A stretch of 54,441 bases of DNA from CAVSJO01 sp963728445 (GTDB lineage Bacteria; Gemmatimonadota; Gemmatimonadetes; Longimicrobiales; RSA9). Below, in pieces: positions 34,025 to 42,807 of this stretch; position 1 is the stretch's first letter; each line of letters begins with the position of its first letter. Under the pieces are notes generated by a model. It did no database searches and had not been told where the DNA came from. It saw only the letters and a list, made by a program, of their open reading frames with translations. The position numbers were made by a program, and so were the translations under genes. The stretch is from assembly GCA_963728445.1 (NCBI GenBank), contig CAVSJO010000002.1, positions 1 through 54,441 of the forward strand, written 5' to 3'.

Positions 34025-35395
34025 CTATCGGACCTTGCGGCCGTCCTTGTAGACGGTGACGACCTTCGTGGCGTTGCGGACGTCGGCGGTCGGGTCGGCG
34101 GACAGCACCAGCAGGTCCGCGGCGAGGCCGGGGGTGACGGCGCCGCGCTCGGCGGCCCGGCCCACCGTCATGGCGTTCACCTGCGTCGCGGCGTGGATGG
34201 CCTCGAGCGGCGAGAACCCGGACTTCTCTACCAGTAGCGCCATCTCGTCGACGACCGTGGGGCCGGCGTCCAGGTCGTAGCCGTCCTTCGATGCGTGCAG
34301 CCCGTTACTGTCCGTGCCCGCGTCGACGAGCACGCCCCGCTCGTGGGCGAGGCGGGTGACGGCGTAGCTCCACGGTGCGATTCCCGGCCCCACGGCGTCC
34401 GGCGCCTCTTCGGTCTCGGTCGCGAAGACGCGCAGCGTCGCGTCCAGGATCGTGCCGTGGGCCCTCATGGAATCGAGCACCGCCACGATGCGCGGGTCGT
34501 CCGGCTTCACGCGCGTGAAGTCGGCGCGGGCCCGGGACGCGTAGCTCAGGGGCGTGCGAGGCTCCGCCTGCCAGACCAGGTAGGGCGTGTGCGAGAGGAC
34601 GTCCACGCCGGCCCGGACCTCCTCCATCGGCCGGGCGGGGAAGACCGTGGCGTGGGCCCAGACCAGCAGCCCCTCCCGGTGGGCCGCCGCCGTCAGCCCG
34701 GCGACCGTCGCCGCGGGCAGGTTGGCGTAGAGCTTGAGCGCCGTCGCCCCCGTGCCCCGCGCCTCGGCCACCGCCAGATCCACGTCCGTCTCCCCGTCGA
34801 TCGAGCGCATCCACGGCGCGTTCCCGTTCAGCCACCCACGGGCCGCGCCCGGGACCCGTGGATCGTCCCGGAAGAACGTGGGGCCGGCCATCAGCGCGGA
34901 GTAGTAGACGCGCGGGAAAGGCACGGTGTCGAGCTCGGCCTCCCGCGCAAGGTAGCCGAGGATGCGGGCGTCGCCGGCCATGTCCCGCACGCCCGTCACG
35001 CCGGAGCGGAGCAGGCCCCGGAGCAGCTCCTCGTAGTGGCGGTAGTCGCCGGAGCCGCCGGTAATGTGGACGTGGGCGTCGATCAGGCCCGGGATCACCC
35101 AGCGGCCCGACAGGTCCACGACCGACGCGCTGTCGGGCAGCTCGCGTTCGGCCGACGCGTAGACGGCCTGGATCCGGCCGTCCCGAACGAGAATCGTGAC
35201 GTCCTGCTTCGGGTCCGCACCCGTCCCGTCCACCAGGTTCGCGTGGGCGAGTGCCAGGACCGGGCCGCCGCGGGTCCCCGGCGCGGGCCGGGAGGCGGCA
35301 GTTCCCTCGCCCGTCCGCTGGGCTGCTGCCGGGGCGGGGAGCACCGTCGGCGCCACCAGCGCCACCGCGGCCACGAGGCAGCGGAGCGGATTCAC
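34025..35395 (-). CDS. Secreted amidohydrolase
   Basis: A 456-residue exported metal-dependent hydrolase of the amidohydrolase superfamily (imidazolonepropionase-like group). A signal peptide ends near PAPAAAQ. The metal ligands are visible as HVH in IPGLIDAHVHITG, His in LLVWAHATV, His in VDVLSHTPY and Asp in LVDAGTDSNGLH; the ALKLY segment supplies the conserved Lys. The C-terminus (GLAADLLVLSADPTADVRNATKVVTVYKDG) is the usual composite-domain closing sheet. It starts at GTG 35395. Relatives are often periplasmic dipeptidases or cyclic imidases; the substrate here is unknown. It is transcribed away from its upstream APC permease by a hairpin-marked gap. Confidence 0.88.
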   Translation of the reverse strand: MNPLRCLVAAVALVAPTVLPAPAAAQRTGEGTAASRPAPGTRGGPVLALAHANLVDGTGADPKQDVTILVRDGRIQAVYASAERELPDSASVVDLSGRWVIPGLIDAHVHITGGSGDYRHYEELLRGLLRSGVTGVRDMAGDARILGYLAREAELDTVPFPRVYYSALMAGPTFFRDDPRVPGAARGWLNGNAPWMRSIDGETDVDLAVAEARGTGATALKLYANLPAATVAGLTAAAHREGLLVWAHATVFPARPMEEVRAGVDVLSHTPYLVWQAEPRTPLSYASRARADFTRVKPDDPRIVAVLDSMRAHGTILDATLRVFATETEEAPDAVGPGIAPWSYAVTRLAHERGVLVDAGTDSNGLHASKDGYDLDAGPTVVDEMALLVEKSGFSPLEAIHAATQVNAMTVGRAAERGAVTPGLAADLLVLSADPTADVRNATKVVTVYKDGRKVR

Positions 35396-35458
35396 GTGGG
35401 GCGCGCCGACGTGGCAGGGTCCGATTCATTCGTGCTCCCTTCGTTGCCTGAGCTCCGT

Positions 35459-35481
35459 CGCGGGCGGTGGGGCCGCCCGCG
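35459..35481 (-). terminator. Hairpin downstream of the APC permease gene
   Basis: A 9-bp perfect stem (arms 35459-35467 and 35473-35481, core GCGGGCGG/CCGCCCGC) with a TGGGG loop lies 7 bases beyond the permease stop on the minus strand. No T-tract follows. Confidence 0.45.
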
Positions 35482-35487
35482 CAGCGA

Positions 35488-36840
35488 CTACCTTCGCACC
35501 CGGCGCCATCCGTAGAAGACGGGGACGCCGACCAGGATCACGCCGAAGTCGAACGCCGTCGACGTCGGCTGCTCCACGAGGGCGTTGAGCAGCATCACGA
35601 CGGACGCGACGAGGAAGACGAGCGGAACGATCGGGTAGCCGACGGTCCGGTACGGGCGCTCGAGGTCCGGACGTCGGGCCCGGACCATGAAGACGGCGCC
35701 CACGGCCAGGGCGTAGAAGGGCCAGATGCCGAGGATGAAGGCGTCGGCGAGCTGCTCGAACGTGCGGATGGAGACGTAGGCGATGCCGAGCGCCGCCGCG
35801 ACGAGGATGGCCACGTGGGGCGTCTCGAAGCGCGGGTGCACCCTTGCGATGGGGCGGAAGAGCAGGCCGTCGTCCGCCATCGCCCAGAGAATGCGCGGCC
35901 CGGTCATCATCGACCCGTTCAGGGTGCCGAACGTGGAGAGCATGACCAGGGCGGCGATGATGGACGCGCCGATCTGCCCGAAGATGCGCACGGCGGCGTC
36001 GGCCGCGACGAGCTCGGAGCCCGCCATGTCGCCGATGGGCAGCACGTAGAAGTAGGCGGCGTTGACGATCATGTAGATGACGATGATCGCGAGCGTTCCG
36101 CCCAGGAGCGCCCGCGGCAGCGTGCGGGACGGGTCCTTCACCTCGCCCGCGAGGAACGTCAGGTCCGCCCAGCCGTCGTAGGCCCAGAGCACGGCGATGA
36201 GGGCGACGCCGAAGCCGCCCCACGTCGTCGGGCTGAACGCGATGGCGCCGGCGAACGCTCCCCGCGCGGGGTCGCCGAACGCGAAGGCCAGGACGGCGAC
36301 GGCGACAAGCGCCAGCACCTTCGCCGCGGTGGTCGCGTTCTCGATGGCGGCGCCGAAGAGGACGGACCGGTAGTTGGCCGCCGCGACCACCGCGATCGCC
36401 GCCGCGGCGACCAGGCGCACCTGCACGTCCGTCATGGGCACGAACGTCTGCAGGTACTCGGCGAAGATCATGGCGATGGCGCCGTACGCCGACGGGCGGA
36501 TCACGAGGAGCTCCGTCCAGCCGAACAGGAAGGCGGGAAGGTCTCCGTACGCCTCCTTGAGGTAGACGTAGATCCCCCCGGAGCGGGGGAAGAGAGCCGC
36601 TAGCTCGGCGAGGGTGAGGGCCCCGAAGAGGGCGACGAGGCCGCCCACGATCCAGAGCAGGATCGCGGCTCCGACGGTGCCGACGTCGCCGGCGACCGTG
36701 CTCGGAACGCGGAAGATGCCACTGCCGATGGTCGAGCCGACGAGCACGGCGGCGGCGCTCCACACGCCGAGCCGGCGGGGCAGACGGTCGCGCGTCTCGG
36801 TTGCCGCTGGCGGCGGTGCGTCCGGCGTCGGATGGGACAC
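35488..36840 (-). CDS. APC-family amino acid permease
   Basis: A 450-residue transporter with 12 predicted helices. The first helix has VGSTIGSGIFRVP, the substrate-binding motif of APC/LAT-type carriers, and TLAELAALFPRSGGIYVYLKEAYGDLPAFLFGW is the conserved helix 2-3 region. ALWAYDGWADLTFLAGEVKDPSRTLPRAL is the family's helix 6-7 loop. It starts at GTG 36840. It probably takes up or exchanges neutral amino acids; the specific substrate is not readable. The PAP2 gene lies 27 bases upstream on the same strand. Confidence 0.9.
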   Translation of the reverse strand: MSHPTPDAPPPAATETRDRLPRRLGVWSAAAVLVGSTIGSGIFRVPSTVAGDVGTVGAAILLWIVGGLVALFGALTLAELAALFPRSGGIYVYLKEAYGDLPAFLFGWTELLVIRPSAYGAIAMIFAEYLQTFVPMTDVQVRLVAAAAIAVVAAANYRSVLFGAAIENATTAAKVLALVAVAVLAFAFGDPARGAFAGAIAFSPTTWGGFGVALIAVLWAYDGWADLTFLAGEVKDPSRTLPRALLGGTLAIIVIYMIVNAAYFYVLPIGDMAGSELVAADAAVRIFGQIGASIIAALVMLSTFGTLNGSMMTGPRILWAMADDGLLFRPIARVHPRFETPHVAILVAAALGIAYVSIRTFEQLADAFILGIWPFYALAVGAVFMVRARRPDLERPYRTVGYPIVPLVFLVASVVMLLNALVEQPTSTAFDFGVILVGVPVFYGWRRVRR

Positions 36841-36867
36841 GAAGGCGCTCTCCTGCGGAAGGGATCG

Positions 36868-37725
36868 TCAGGGGGTCGGGATCGTGACCACCACGGCGTC
36901 GGGGGCGAAGCCCACGCGCACGCCGGCCTGCCCGTCCGCCCGGGCGCGGGCGTGGAGCCAGCGGATCGCGGCGCGGGTGGCCACGGTGCCGGTGACGGCC
37001 CCGGCCACCACGTCGCTCGCCCAGTGGTTGTCGCCGTAGATGCGGGACCAACCTACCACGCCCGCCGCGCCGTAGGCCAGCGCGGCGGGCAGGAATCCGT
37101 GCGTCTCCTCGGCCACCATGGTGGCCAGGGAGAACGCGACCGCCGTGTGCCCGGAGGGGAAGGCCTGCCAGCGGTTGTCCAGGGTGAAGGGATGGAACTC
37201 GTCTCCGTCGGCGCCTGTGTACGGCCGGGCGCGGCCGACGCCGGCCTTGAGCGCGCCGTTCGCGACGCCCGTCGCGATCAGACCGGCGACGGCGTCACGG
37301 GCTGCGACGGAGAGCGCCGGGTGGTGGCTCAGGCGCCCCGTCGCGTAGAGCGCCGCGAGGACCGGCAGGCTGTACGCCGGGTTGCCGAGGTGATTGCCGA
37401 GCCGCGCCACACCGGCCAGACCGTCGGGCCGCTCCACGAACAGCTCCTCGCGGGCCCACCGGTCCGCCAGCAGCGAGGCCCCGAGGACCACCCCCGCCGG
37501 CGCCCAGAAGGCCGGCGGCGGCAGCAGCCTGGGCGTGGTGTCCGGCGTGGCACCCGGCGAAGCGAGCGCGAGGAACGGCACCGCCGCGGGGTCGACGTCG
37601 GCGCGCACGGCGCTCGCCGGCGGCGCTGCTTCGGCCTGGACCGGCGGACCGCCGAGCATGCCTGCCAGGAGGAGGAGCGCGCACGCGGCGGCTCGGTCAC
37701 GGCGGAGTCCTGGGTGGGGGAGCAT
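36868..37725 (-). CDS. PAP2-superfamily phosphatase
   Basis: A 285-residue protein with an N-terminal signal or anchor (about 8-30) and the three PAP2 motifs: KAGVGRARP, PSGHTAVAF and SRIYGDNHWASDV. The catalytic histidines are in the last two. It probably dephosphorylates lipid phosphates or undecaprenyl pyrophosphate on the outer face of the inner membrane; membrane segments around the motifs are shorter than in PgpB-type enzymes. It lies 27 bases upstream of the permease gene and may share its transcript, though no functional link is evident. Confidence 0.88.
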   Translation of the reverse strand: MLPHPGLRRDRAAACALLLLAGMLGGPPVQAEAAPPASAVRADVDPAAVPFLALASPGATPDTTPRLLPPPAFWAPAGVVLGASLLADRWAREELFVERPDGLAGVARLGNHLGNPAYSLPVLAALYATGRLSHHPALSVAARDAVAGLIATGVANGALKAGVGRARPYTGADGDEFHPFTLDNRWQAFPSGHTAVAFSLATMVAEETHGFLPAALAYGAAGVVGWSRIYGDNHWASDVVAGAVTGTVATRAAIRWLHARARADGQAGVRVGFAPDAVVVTIPTP

Positions 37726-37742
37726 GGCCGCAAGATGCGACG

Positions 37743-37793
37743 TCGCCCGCTCACGGGCGAGGTCCGGGGGTCGGGGCCGGGGCGGGCGACCCC
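37743..37793 (-). terminator. Two hairpins between the DUF5916 and PAP2 genes
   Basis: TCGCCCG-CTCA-CGGGCGA (37743-37760) is a perfect 7-bp stem with a 4-base loop. A second 7-bp stem pairs GGGGTCG (37767-37773) with CGACCCC (37787-37793). Both lie on the minus strand upstream of PAP2 and would not be reached before it. They are downstream of no minus-strand gene other than through PAP2's own leader, so a regulatory leader role is as likely as termination. Confidence 0.25.
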
Positions 37794-37815
37794 GTCACCC
37801 GTCCCCGTCCGCACC

Positions 37816-40494
37816 TCAGAGGCCGAGCCAGTACGTGAGCTTCACCAGGAATACATTGGTGGGAGGCGCTCGGAAGATCGCGTGCGTGTCCCGGTTGAAA
37901 TCGAAGTCGCCGATCGGCTCGAAGCCGCTGCGCTGCTGCTGCCAGACGAAGAAGACCGTCGAGCCCGGCAGGTACTCCCAGCGCAGGACCGCGTTGCCGC
38001 GCAGCGACCGGAACGAGAAGTCGGGGTCCGCGAACTGGAACGACGGCCCGGGTCCGGAGGCGTCAGGGTCGACCGTGTAGACGCCGAATCCGTTCTGGTC
38101 CGACCGGCTGAGCGCGCCGGCGTCTCTCCCGTAGACCGTGTAGTCGAGAGAGGACGGCGCGGCCAGCTCCTTGAAGCCCGTGTAGCGGCCGCCGGAGACG
38201 AACGGCTGGGCGTAGAGCTGGAGGGACAGCGTGGGCGTGAAGGTCCACGAGACGCGCGTGTCCATGGACAGGGTGGTCTGGCGCAGGTCGGCGAAGACGT
38301 AGCGGGCGCCGTAGGTCGCCTCGGCCGTCGGGTCGGCGACGGCGCGCACGTACTGCTGACGGCTGCGGGAGACCTCGATCGTCGGGCCCGCGCTCACCTG
38401 CATCGACGAGGTGGGTCGCGCCTCGAAGTACGTGCTGGCGGACCACGAGCCGCCGCCCAGCGCGTCGCGGCTGCCGCTGCCCGACACATTGACCGTGACC
38501 AGGCGCCGCGGATCCGTGCTGATCCCGACGTATCCCGAGACCTCCCGCGGCGAGAGCGCGAGGGGGCCGCCGCGCGTGAGTCGGTTGCTCTCCACCTCGC
38601 GGGCGAAGGTGATTCCGCCGTTCAGCCCCCAGAAGTTCGAGAGCTGCGCGTACCCGGCAGCGGAATAGGCGTCGAAGATCAGGTCCCCGCCGAAGTCCCA
38701 GGCCTGATTGGCGTAGGCGAAGGCGTTGTAATTCCGGTACCAGGAACCTGCCTCGTCCTGCCGGAAGCCGAGGAACGTCGAGAACGCGCGCACGTCCGTC
38801 CGTGATAGGTATCCGAGGTCGTTCAGCTCGAATCCCGGGCTGACTTCCCGGTAGTCGACCGAGCCGATCCAGCCGTCGCGGCCGCTGCGCGCCAGCGCGA
38901 TCTCGCCCATGTGGCCGTCGAGAGAGGTCCGCATCGGATCGACTTCGAGGTAGTCCGCGTCGGGCCGCTGATAGTAGCGTGCGCTCGAGCGCTGCGCGGC
39001 CTCGATGACCTCCGGCTCGCCATGGATCGCGCTTTCCGACAGGTAGCCCGAGAGCGACCACTGCCGGTTGTCCCACGAGTGCAGGAAGTCGACGCCGCCG
39101 AAGTAGGCGGAGGAGCGGAGAATGCCGGTGAGCGCCGGGTCGCCGAGGTCGCGATTCGTGGCAGTGACCATGCCGCCCACGATCGATTGCCCGCGGCGCA
39201 TGTCCTTGCGCAGCCGGCCGACGAAGTAGTTGGTGCGCGGCTCGACGATCGCCGTGCCCCGCTGCCCGGCGGAGGTCACGTAGCGCGCGTCCTCGGACGT
39301 GGTGACCGCGTCCAGCACGCCCACGGACCAGCCCGAGGGCGTCTTGCCGCTCACCTTCGCGGCCGTCGCGATGCTCGTCTGCTCCGGCTCGTCGATCCAG
39401 GCGTACTGCGAGCCGCCGAGGTTGCGCTGCGGAGGCCGGCCGATGCGGCGCGAGTAGAAGTAGAGGTACTGGCCGAAGTTGTTGTGGCTGCCCGTCTGGC
39501 CGAACTGGAAGATGTCCGCTCCCTCGACGAAGAAGGGGCGCTTCTCCGGGAAGAACGTCTCGTACGCCGTCAGGTTCACGACCGCCGGGTCGACCTCGAC
39601 CTGCCCGAAATCGGGGTTGATGGTGCCCGTCAGCGTGAGCCCGGCCGGCAGCCCCATCTTCACGTCGGCGCCCGCGGACGCCGACGCGTCGTTGGCGTGG
39701 AAGAACGGATCGTCGTCCACGCCGGGCGCGCGGATCAGGCGTGAGCTGACGTACGGCTGGACCTCGAGCCGCCGGGGCGGCGTCACGCCCTCGATGCCCG
39801 TGAGGTCGCCGAAGCTCGACACGAGGCCGGGGCTCTGGCGCGTCCAGGGGGACCAGGCGTCCCGCTCGTCGCGCCGCGCGATGTCCCGCATCACCTGGAA
39901 GCCCCAGGTCCGATCCTCGTCGGCGTCGCCGCCGAAGCGAAGCTGCGAGAACGGTATCCGGTATTCCGCCACCCAGCCCAGCGAGTCCTTCCCCGTCGCG
40001 ACGTCCCACACCGCGTCCCATGAGACGTCCTCGTTGCCGTCGTTCGACGTGTAGACGTCCTTCTTAACGCCCACCGGATTGACCGAGAAGCGAAACGCCG
40101 TCCGACGGTCGTGATAGCTGTCGATGATGACGTGGATCCAGTCCGAGTAGATCCCCGAGGCATCGCGACGCGCGAGCTGCGCGGCGATGGAGTCCGGCTC
40201 CGAGTCGAACATGCGCGCGCCGACGTAGAGCGCTTCGGCGTCGTAGAGCACGCGGATCTCCGTTCGCTCCGACGGCGCCGCGGCGGGCTGTGGATAGCTT
40301 TGCGTGAAGTCGGTCGCCACGGGCGCTGCGGCCCATGCGGCCTCGTCCAGCACGCCGTCGATGTGGACCGGGCCGTCCCGGCGCACCGCCCGAGCGGCCC
40401 GCGTGCCGCCGTCGTCGGCCTGACCAGCCAGCGGAGCCACGAAGAAGAGAAGCGCGATTCCGAGCAGGAAGAGCAGTACAGGGCTCCGCTTCAT
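37816..40494 (-). CDS. DUF5916 outer-membrane protein with CBM9-like domain
   Basis: An 892-residue exported protein. A signal peptide (about 1-24) precedes a CBM9-like sandwich (about 35-230) marked by VHIDGVLDEAAWAAAP and YDAEALYVGARMFD. The DUF5916 region follows, with PDFGQVEVDPAVVNLTAYE, ETFFPEKRPFFVEGADIF and YSRRIGR. The rest alternates in short amphipathic strands, as in a beta-barrel, and ends in a hydrophobic VKLTYWLGL. Such proteins are abundant in Gemmatimonadota and Bacteroidota, with unproved roles. It is preceded by the Spy-like gene and a terminator-like hairpin, so it probably has its own promoter. Confidence 0.88.
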   Translation of the reverse strand: MKRSPVLLFLLGIALLFFVAPLAGQADDGGTRAARAVRRDGPVHIDGVLDEAAWAAAPVATDFTQSYPQPAAAPSERTEIRVLYDAEALYVGARMFDSEPDSIAAQLARRDASGIYSDWIHVIIDSYHDRRTAFRFSVNPVGVKKDVYTSNDGNEDVSWDAVWDVATGKDSLGWVAEYRIPFSQLRFGGDADEDRTWGFQVMRDIARRDERDAWSPWTRQSPGLVSSFGDLTGIEGVTPPRRLEVQPYVSSRLIRAPGVDDDPFFHANDASASAGADVKMGLPAGLTLTGTINPDFGQVEVDPAVVNLTAYETFFPEKRPFFVEGADIFQFGQTGSHNNFGQYLYFYSRRIGRPPQRNLGGSQYAWIDEPEQTSIATAAKVSGKTPSGWSVGVLDAVTTSEDARYVTSAGQRGTAIVEPRTNYFVGRLRKDMRRGQSIVGGMVTATNRDLGDPALTGILRSSAYFGGVDFLHSWDNRQWSLSGYLSESAIHGEPEVIEAAQRSSARYYQRPDADYLEVDPMRTSLDGHMGEIALARSGRDGWIGSVDYREVSPGFELNDLGYLSRTDVRAFSTFLGFRQDEAGSWYRNYNAFAYANQAWDFGGDLIFDAYSAAGYAQLSNFWGLNGGITFAREVESNRLTRGGPLALSPREVSGYVGISTDPRRLVTVNVSGSGSRDALGGGSWSASTYFEARPTSSMQVSAGPTIEVSRSRQQYVRAVADPTAEATYGARYVFADLRQTTLSMDTRVSWTFTPTLSLQLYAQPFVSGGRYTGFKELAAPSSLDYTVYGRDAGALSRSDQNGFGVYTVDPDASGPGPSFQFADPDFSFRSLRGNAVLRWEYLPGSTVFFVWQQQRSGFEPIGDFDFNRDTHAIFRAPPTNVFLVKLTYWLGL

Positions 40495-40611
40495 CGTCGT
40501 TGCCGTAGAGGGGAGACGGGCATGCGCCCCGGCGGGCTGTCCGGAAGCGATGGGTCTGCACTCCGTTGGACGTTGCGAGTCGCGGATTCGTTGCGGGGGC
40601 GGAAAACGCGA

Positions 40612-40643
40612 GACGGCGCGCCGACCGTAGCCGGCGCGCCGTC
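40612..40643 (-). terminator. Rho-independent terminator after the Spy-like gene
   Basis: GACGGCGCGCCG (40612-40623) and its perfect inverse (40632-40643) form a 12-bp stem with an 8-base loop, 19 bases past the stop of the minus-strand gene ending at 40662. On that strand the stem is followed within 5 bases by TTTT. Confidence 0.7.
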
Positions 40644-40661
40644 AGCCGAAGCGGGGGAGGC

Positions 40662-41207
40662 TCAGACGCCCGGACCGCCGGGTCGGCGGCCCCGCTCGCC
40701 ATGCATACCCGGGCCGCCGGGCCCGCCCATGCCACCGGGTCCGCGGCGGCGAGGCAGGAACTGCTGCACCTTCTGCTGTTGCTCGGCCGTCAGGATCCCC
40801 AATGCGGACTGCATTGCGTCCCGGTCGTTCTTTCGCAGCGCGTCCATCGTCGGGCGCATCGTTTCCATGCGCGCCCGCATCGCTTCCCGATCGGCGTCGC
40901 TCGGCGGCCCGCTGCGCGACTGCCGCTCCGCCCGCATCTGGCTGCGGAACTCGTCCATCTTCTTGTTGAGCGGCGCGTTCCGGCCGTCGAGGTCGCGGGC
41001 GAGGGCCTGGAGCCGCTGCGTCTGATCGGCGCTGAGGCTCAGCTCCTGGGCGTGCGCGAGCACGACGGAGACGGGATTCTGCTGCCCCCGCTGCCCGTCG
41101 CCCGGGCCGCGCCCGCGACCGGGGGCGTCCGGATTGCCCTGGGCCAGCGCGCCGGCGGGGAATAGCGCGAGCGCAAGAACCGCGGCCAGCTTCGTCATCG
41201 TCTTCAT
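40662..41207 (-). CDS. Periplasmic Spy/LTXXQ-like protein
   Basis: A 181-residue exported protein. A clear signal peptide ends at PAGALAQ. It has a helical core with LSLSADQTQRLQALARDLDGR and LGILTAEQQQKVQQFLP, both close to the LTxxQ repeat of Spy/CpxP chaperones. A Met/Arg-rich helix lies between them, and the tail is a Gly/Pro/Arg/Met stretch. Relatives bind unfolded proteins or metals in the periplasm under envelope stress. GGAG lies 7 bases before the ATG. It diverges from the MFS exporter gene. Confidence 0.8.
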   Translation of the reverse strand: MKTMTKLAAVLALALFPAGALAQGNPDAPGRGRGPGDGQRGQQNPVSVVLAHAQELSLSADQTQRLQALARDLDGRNAPLNKKMDEFRSQMRAERQSRSGPPSDADREAMRARMETMRPTMDALRKNDRDAMQSALGILTAEQQQKVQQFLPRRRGPGGMGGPGGPGMHGERGRRPGGPGV

Positions 41208-41409
41208 CGGACTGCTCCATGAGGGTTGTTGCTGCCTGTATGGTAGCAGACGCCGCGGACCACGATTTCGTTAAGGGCCCGCGAACGCGTTGCCGGAACC
41301 GGCTGCCGTGGGACGCGTTCCGCCGCCCGGCGCGAGGTTGTAGAATCCCGGCGGGTCGCGGCGCCGCCGGCGGGCCCGTTCGCCGCACGCGGAGGCAGGA
41401 AAGACAGCC

Positions 41410-42678
41410 ATGGACGACGGAACACCGGATCCCGTCGGTTCGGCGGAGGCGGGGGCGACGCCGCGAGAGGACGATCCCTACGCGGCGCTCCGCTATCCCG
41501 ATTTCCGCCGCTTCATCGTCGGCAACTTCCTGGCGAGCCTCGGCGTCCAGATGCAGACCGTGGCCGTGGGCTGGGACCTGTACGATCGGACCGGTTCGGC
41601 GCTGGCCCTCGGCGGCGTCGGACTCGCGCAGGTCCTGCCGATCTTCCTCCTGACCCTGCCCGCCGGCCACGTGGCGGACCGGTTCACGCGCAAGTACGTG
41701 CTGGCTGCCGCACAGGCGATCATGGCGACGACGAGCGTCGGACTCGCCCTCGTCTCCAGCTTCCACGCGCCGATCCCGCTCTTCTACGTGCTGCTGGCAC
41801 TGGGCGGCGTCGGCCGTGCCTTTCACTCACCCGCGAAAGACTCTCTCGGGCCGCAGCTCGTGCCCGTCCCTCTCCTCGCCAACGCCGCGACCTGGCGCAG
41901 CAGCCTCTTTCAACTCGCCGCCATCCTGGGGCCGGCCGTCGGCGGCGCCGTCATCGCGTCCTTCCACAGCGCCGTGCCGGCCTACCTCCTGGACGCCGCG
42001 ATGGCGAGCGCGTTCGCCCTCCTCGTGCTGCCGGTGCGGCCCCGCGCCTTCCGGCCCCGGGAATCAGAGGGAATGCTGGAGACCCTCGTCGCGGGGATCC
42101 GCTTCGTGCGCGGCGAACGCATCCTTTTAGCCATCATCGCGCTGGACATGTTCGCCGTGCTGCTGGGCGGCGCGACGATGCTGCTTCCGGTGTTCGCGAA
42201 GGACATCCTCCGCGTCGGTCCGTCCGGCCTCGGCTGGCTTCTCGCCGCTCCCTCCGCAGGCGCACTGGTCGTCTCCATCGGCCTGGCCCACCTGCCGCCC
42301 ATGAAGCGCGCCGGTCGCTCCCTGCTTCTCGCCGTCAGCGGATTCGGCGCGGCGACCGTCGCGTTCGGGCTGTCGCGGTCCTTTCCGCTCTCCCTGGCGT
42401 GTCTGGCCCTGATCGGCGGCTTCGACATGGTGAGCGTCGTCGTCCGCAGCACCCTCGTCCAGCTCCTCACCCCGGACGACCTGCGCGGCCGCGTGGCCGC
42501 GATCAACAGCCTCTTCATCGGCACGTCGAACGAGATGGGCGGCTTCGAGTCCGGCACGACAGCCGCCCTGTTCGGCCCCGTCGCGTCCGTCGTCGCCGGA
42601 GGCATCGGCAGCATCGTGGTCGTGCTGCTGGTCGCGAAGGTGTGGCCGGAGGTGCGCAGGTACGGCCCGCTGCGCTGA
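41410..42678 (+). CDS. MFS exporter (enterobactin-exporter/MFS_3-like)
   Basis: A 422-residue transporter with 12 predicted helices. The N-terminus ALRYPDFRRFIVGNFLASLGVQMQTVAVGWDLYDRTGS is typical of the MFS_3/EntS group. LPAGHVADRFTRKYVL is the A-motif loop between helices 2 and 3, and TPDDLRGRVAAINSLFIG is a conserved late loop. The substrate is unknown; relatives export siderophores, drugs or macrolides. It stands alone on the plus strand before the SoxCD pair, with a 202-base divergent gap to the Spy-like gene. Confidence 0.88.
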   Translation: MDDGTPDPVGSAEAGATPREDDPYAALRYPDFRRFIVGNFLASLGVQMQTVAVGWDLYDRTGSALALGGVGLAQVLPIFLLTLPAGHVADRFTRKYVLAAAQAIMATTSVGLALVSSFHAPIPLFYVLLALGGVGRAFHSPAKDSLGPQLVPVPLLANAATWRSSLFQLAAILGPAVGGAVIASFHSAVPAYLLDAAMASAFALLVLPVRPRAFRPRESEGMLETLVAGIRFVRGERILLAIIALDMFAVLLGGATMLLPVFAKDILRVGPSGLGWLLAAPSAGALVVSIGLAHLPPMKRAGRSLLLAVSGFGAATVAFGLSRSFPLSLACLALIGGFDMVSVVVRSTLVQLLTPDDLRGRVAAINSLFIGTSNEMGGFESGTTAALFGPVASVVAGGIGSIVVVLLVAKVWPEVRRYGPLR

Positions 42679-42807
42679 CGCCGAATCCGCGCAGGCGGTC
42701 AAACACGTGGCGGCCTGCAGGAACACTCCATATGTTGCCGTCGCGGCTTTCGCCGCTTCTCTGCCAGGAAGTATCTCCGGACCCTTCACCCTGACCCCGG
42801 AGCCGCC

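Noticed and set aside
41230..41248. Inverted repeat TGCTGCC/GGTAGCA near the Spy-like gene start as an operator
   Set aside because: It has a mismatch and a 5-base spacer, and its position does not correspond to a recognisable promoter.
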